NCBI GenBank assembly: GCA_038207155.1
Contig: JBBRAB010000003.1
Location: 203,149-267,148, forward strand
Reading direction: 5' to 3'
Length of the DNA: 64,000 bases
Source: FEN-1139 sp038207155
GTDB lineage: Bacteria > Myxococcota_A > Polyangia > Polyangiales > Polyangiaceae
A model generated the notes under the pieces. The model did not search any database. It saw only the letters and a program-made list of their open reading frames with translations, and was not told the DNA's origin. The translations under genes and the position numbers were made by a program. Shown here one piece after another: positions 62,679 through 64,000 of this stretch; the first letter of the stretch is position 1; every line of letters begins with the position of its first letter.

Positions 62679-63407
62679 ATGAGAATTGCGAAAGCAGCGG
62701 CGGCATTGGGCCTGTGGGGACTGACGGTCGGGTGTACGACGATGCGGATGGCGGTGCCGCCCGACGTGGCAGCCGGAGCTGATGCGGTCCAGGTGACTGA
62801 GCGCAGCCGGTTCAGTGGCGCGCTCGCCAACGAGGGTTTCAACCTGGCCAGCTCGCGGGTGGAATCAGTCGACCGCAACTGGGATTCGTCGCGCTCGTTG
62901 GGCATTGGCCCCTATCAATCCGCAAAAACGGAGGGAGGCTACAGCTACGTTTGGGTGGCCCCGGGCGGGCGTTGGGAGGGCGTTTGTGCCTCGATTGCGG
63001 AGCGACAAGATGTGGGAATGGCCTTTGGAGTCACGTTCTCGGAGACGTCCAATCGGCTCGGGTGCACCTGCAAGTCCGGGGAGCGCTACGCGTCCCTGGC
63101 ACTCGGACGCAAAGGCATGGATGAGTACATCGGGCAGGTGACGAGCTCAGGCGGCGAGAGCTGGGTGGTTCTGGGATTGCGCGAGCTAGACAGTGGTTAT
63201 CGCGACGTCAAACCGGCGGGATATCGCCTGGATCGCGATGCCCCCACTGCGGACTCCCCGGGAAAGCTGGTGGCCGCGGTGGAGGTACTATTCCCAGGGC
63301 GCATATGGTTTGCGCGGGGGCTCAGCGAAGCCGCCAAGGAAGAAGCGGGCTGTTTGCTGGCGGGGTTGCTGCTCTATTCGCCAAAGGAGGCGAAAGAGCG
63401 GCAGTAG
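62679..63407 (+). CDS. Lipoprotein of unknown function
   Basis: 242 residues from the ATG at 62679, chosen because it starts the signal peptide; the in-frame start at 62625 would add 18 residues. Lipobox TVGC (cysteine about residue 19). The mature domain (SGALANEGFNLASSRVESVD, GGYSYVWVAPGGRWEGVCAS, GYRLDRDAPTADSPGKLVAA, then VEVLFPGRIWFARGLS) is alpha/beta with two Cys pairs. Not recognised. It ends in TAG. Confidence 0.75.
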   Translation: MRIAKAAAALGLWGLTVGCTTMRMAVPPDVAAGADAVQVTERSRFSGALANEGFNLASSRVESVDRNWDSSRSLGIGPYQSAKTEGGYSYVWVAPGGRWEGVCASIAERQDVGMAFGVTFSETSNRLGCTCKSGERYASLALGRKGMDEYIGQVTSSGGESWVVLGLRELDSGYRDVKPAGYRLDRDAPTADSPGKLVAAVEVLFPGRIWFARGLSEAAKEEAGCLLAGLLLYSPKEAKERQ

Positions 63408-63424
63408 TGTTTGAGCAAGCGGGC

Positions 63425-63449
63425 GCGGGGCATTCGAACCATGCCCCGC
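63425..63449 (+). terminator. Hairpin after the lipoprotein gene
   Basis: GCGGGGCAT and ATGCCCCGC form a perfect 9-bp stem with a 7-base loop, 18 bp after the stop. The following bases (CCTTGTGTT) are only weakly T-rich. Confidence 0.6.
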
Positions 63450-63472
63450 CCTTGTGTTCACGCGGACAAGAC

Positions 63473-63838
63473 TCAGAGATAGCTCGCCAACGCCCCACTA
63501 GCAGCCCAGCGTTTGAGTGCGGTGTAAATGCTTCCGGAGCGCTGTGGAGCCACCGTAACAGCCTGTGCCGCCGCCGTGCCTTTACGCTCCGCAAGCTGCG
63601 TCAGGTAGAGGCTGCTTGGAAGCACATGGCTGGCCTTGGACTCCCACCAACCGTCGGGCTCCTCCGGGGAGTAGTCCGAGTCAACCTTTGGTCCGATGCC
63701 ACCGACGACCTAATTCATCGCACCGAGCGGGGCGTCGCACACCAGCTTGCTTGACGCTTCGGGATTCCAGAACATGACCTGTGCGCCCGCCCAACCGTGG
63801 CCGATACCCCCAGTCTCAGGGAAGTTGTCTGAGCATCG
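63473..63838 (-). pseudogene. C-terminal remnant of a secreted protein with a TAG
   Basis: Between an in-frame TGA at 63839-63841 and the stop at 63473 the minus strand encodes CSDNFPETGGIGHGWAGAQV, MFWNPEASSKLVCDAPLGAM, then N and TAG at 63710-63712, then VVGGIGPKVDSDYSPEEPDG, WWESKASHVLPSSLYLTQLA and a helical end (YTALKRWAASGALASYL). It resembles the C-terminus of secreted right-handed-helix proteins. The 5' part is beyond a frameshift or lost. Confidence 0.65.
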
Positions 63839-64000
63839 TCACGTCGATGGAGGGACTCTGGTATCCGGTGCACAAGCCCCGTCCTTGTCAGCGTCGCTCA
63901 GTGACGCGATACTCGCATCGTGAGCGACGGCACAAGGTCAGTTCGATACAGTCTGCTCGGTCGGGCGCGCCAAGGGCGGCGGGACCGTGAGCGGACCGAT

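Noticed and set aside
18529..63712. Genome-wide reassignment of TAG to an amino acid
   Set aside because: About a third of the sound genes in the window (for example gshA, the TauE-type permease, the moxR-type gene, the rlmM-like gene) end in TAG at natural positions, so TAG works as a stop.

Overview
The window is GC-rich and densely coded. It reads as a chromosome segment of a myxobacterium-like member of the Myxococcota (Polyangiales-like). The grounds are inference from gene content: lipoproteins with long Gly/Thr/Ala linkers and Cys-rich domains, several receiver and hybrid-kinase genes, PilZ proteins, a plant/alphaproteobacterial-type glutamate-cysteine ligase, and a Tol cluster with a Pal-like gene in front. 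No rRNA, tRNA, CRISPR array or intact insertion sequence was seen.

Layout. 0-4.6 kb: a site-2 protease, then a leftward group (glutamate-cysteine ligase, a homocysteine-methyltransferase-like protein without its zinc cysteines, a TauE-type permease). 4.6-13 kb: a leftward MoxR/DUF58/VWA operon of five genes, three of its four junctions being ATGA overlaps or a short gap. 13-14.2 kb: a receiver domain fused to a long Lys/Ala histone-H1-like tail, with a strong terminator. 14.2-17.3 kb: a YfiR-like protein and secreted Gly/Thr-linker proteins around a 21-bp-stem bidirectional terminator. 17.6-24 kb: a decayed zone with a broken hybrid kinase, a truncated membrane-protein gene, a 139-bp repeat carrying a good sigma-70-like promoter, a protease/lipoprotein pair, a transposase relic and a receiver-domain relic. 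24-26.2 kb: a DUF2079 membrane protein flanked by 27-bp repeats. 26.2-35.8 kb: DinG-type helicase with a PilZ gene, a PpiD-like/M16 peptidase pair, regulators and a CxxC-repeat protein. 36-40.3 kb: pal-like gene then tolQRAB. 40.4-54 kb: core genes (mfd, rlmM-like, chorismate synthase, steroid-reductase-like) and a large hybrid kinase with a partner receiver. 54-64 kb: accessory and decaying DNA, with an EVE/HSDR_N restriction-like pseudogene, a lipoprotein/outer-membrane pseudogene pair, two methyl/lipid-type genes, an AbrB-Doc toxin-antitoxin operon behind two broken genes, and a lipoprotein.

How it fits together. Envelope functions dominate: Tol-Pal, PpiD-like foldase, M16 peptidase, S2P, MoxR/VWA assembly proteins and many lipoproteins. 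The most unusual signals are (i) the receiver-H1 fusion, (ii) a run of otherwise continuous reading frames interrupted by in-frame stop codons that are almost all TAG, often where tyrosine would fit, (iii) the promoter-bearing duplicated repeat, and (iv) an EVE-plus-nuclease restriction gene caught in decay. TAG also ends many healthy genes here, so genome-wide recoding is not supported.
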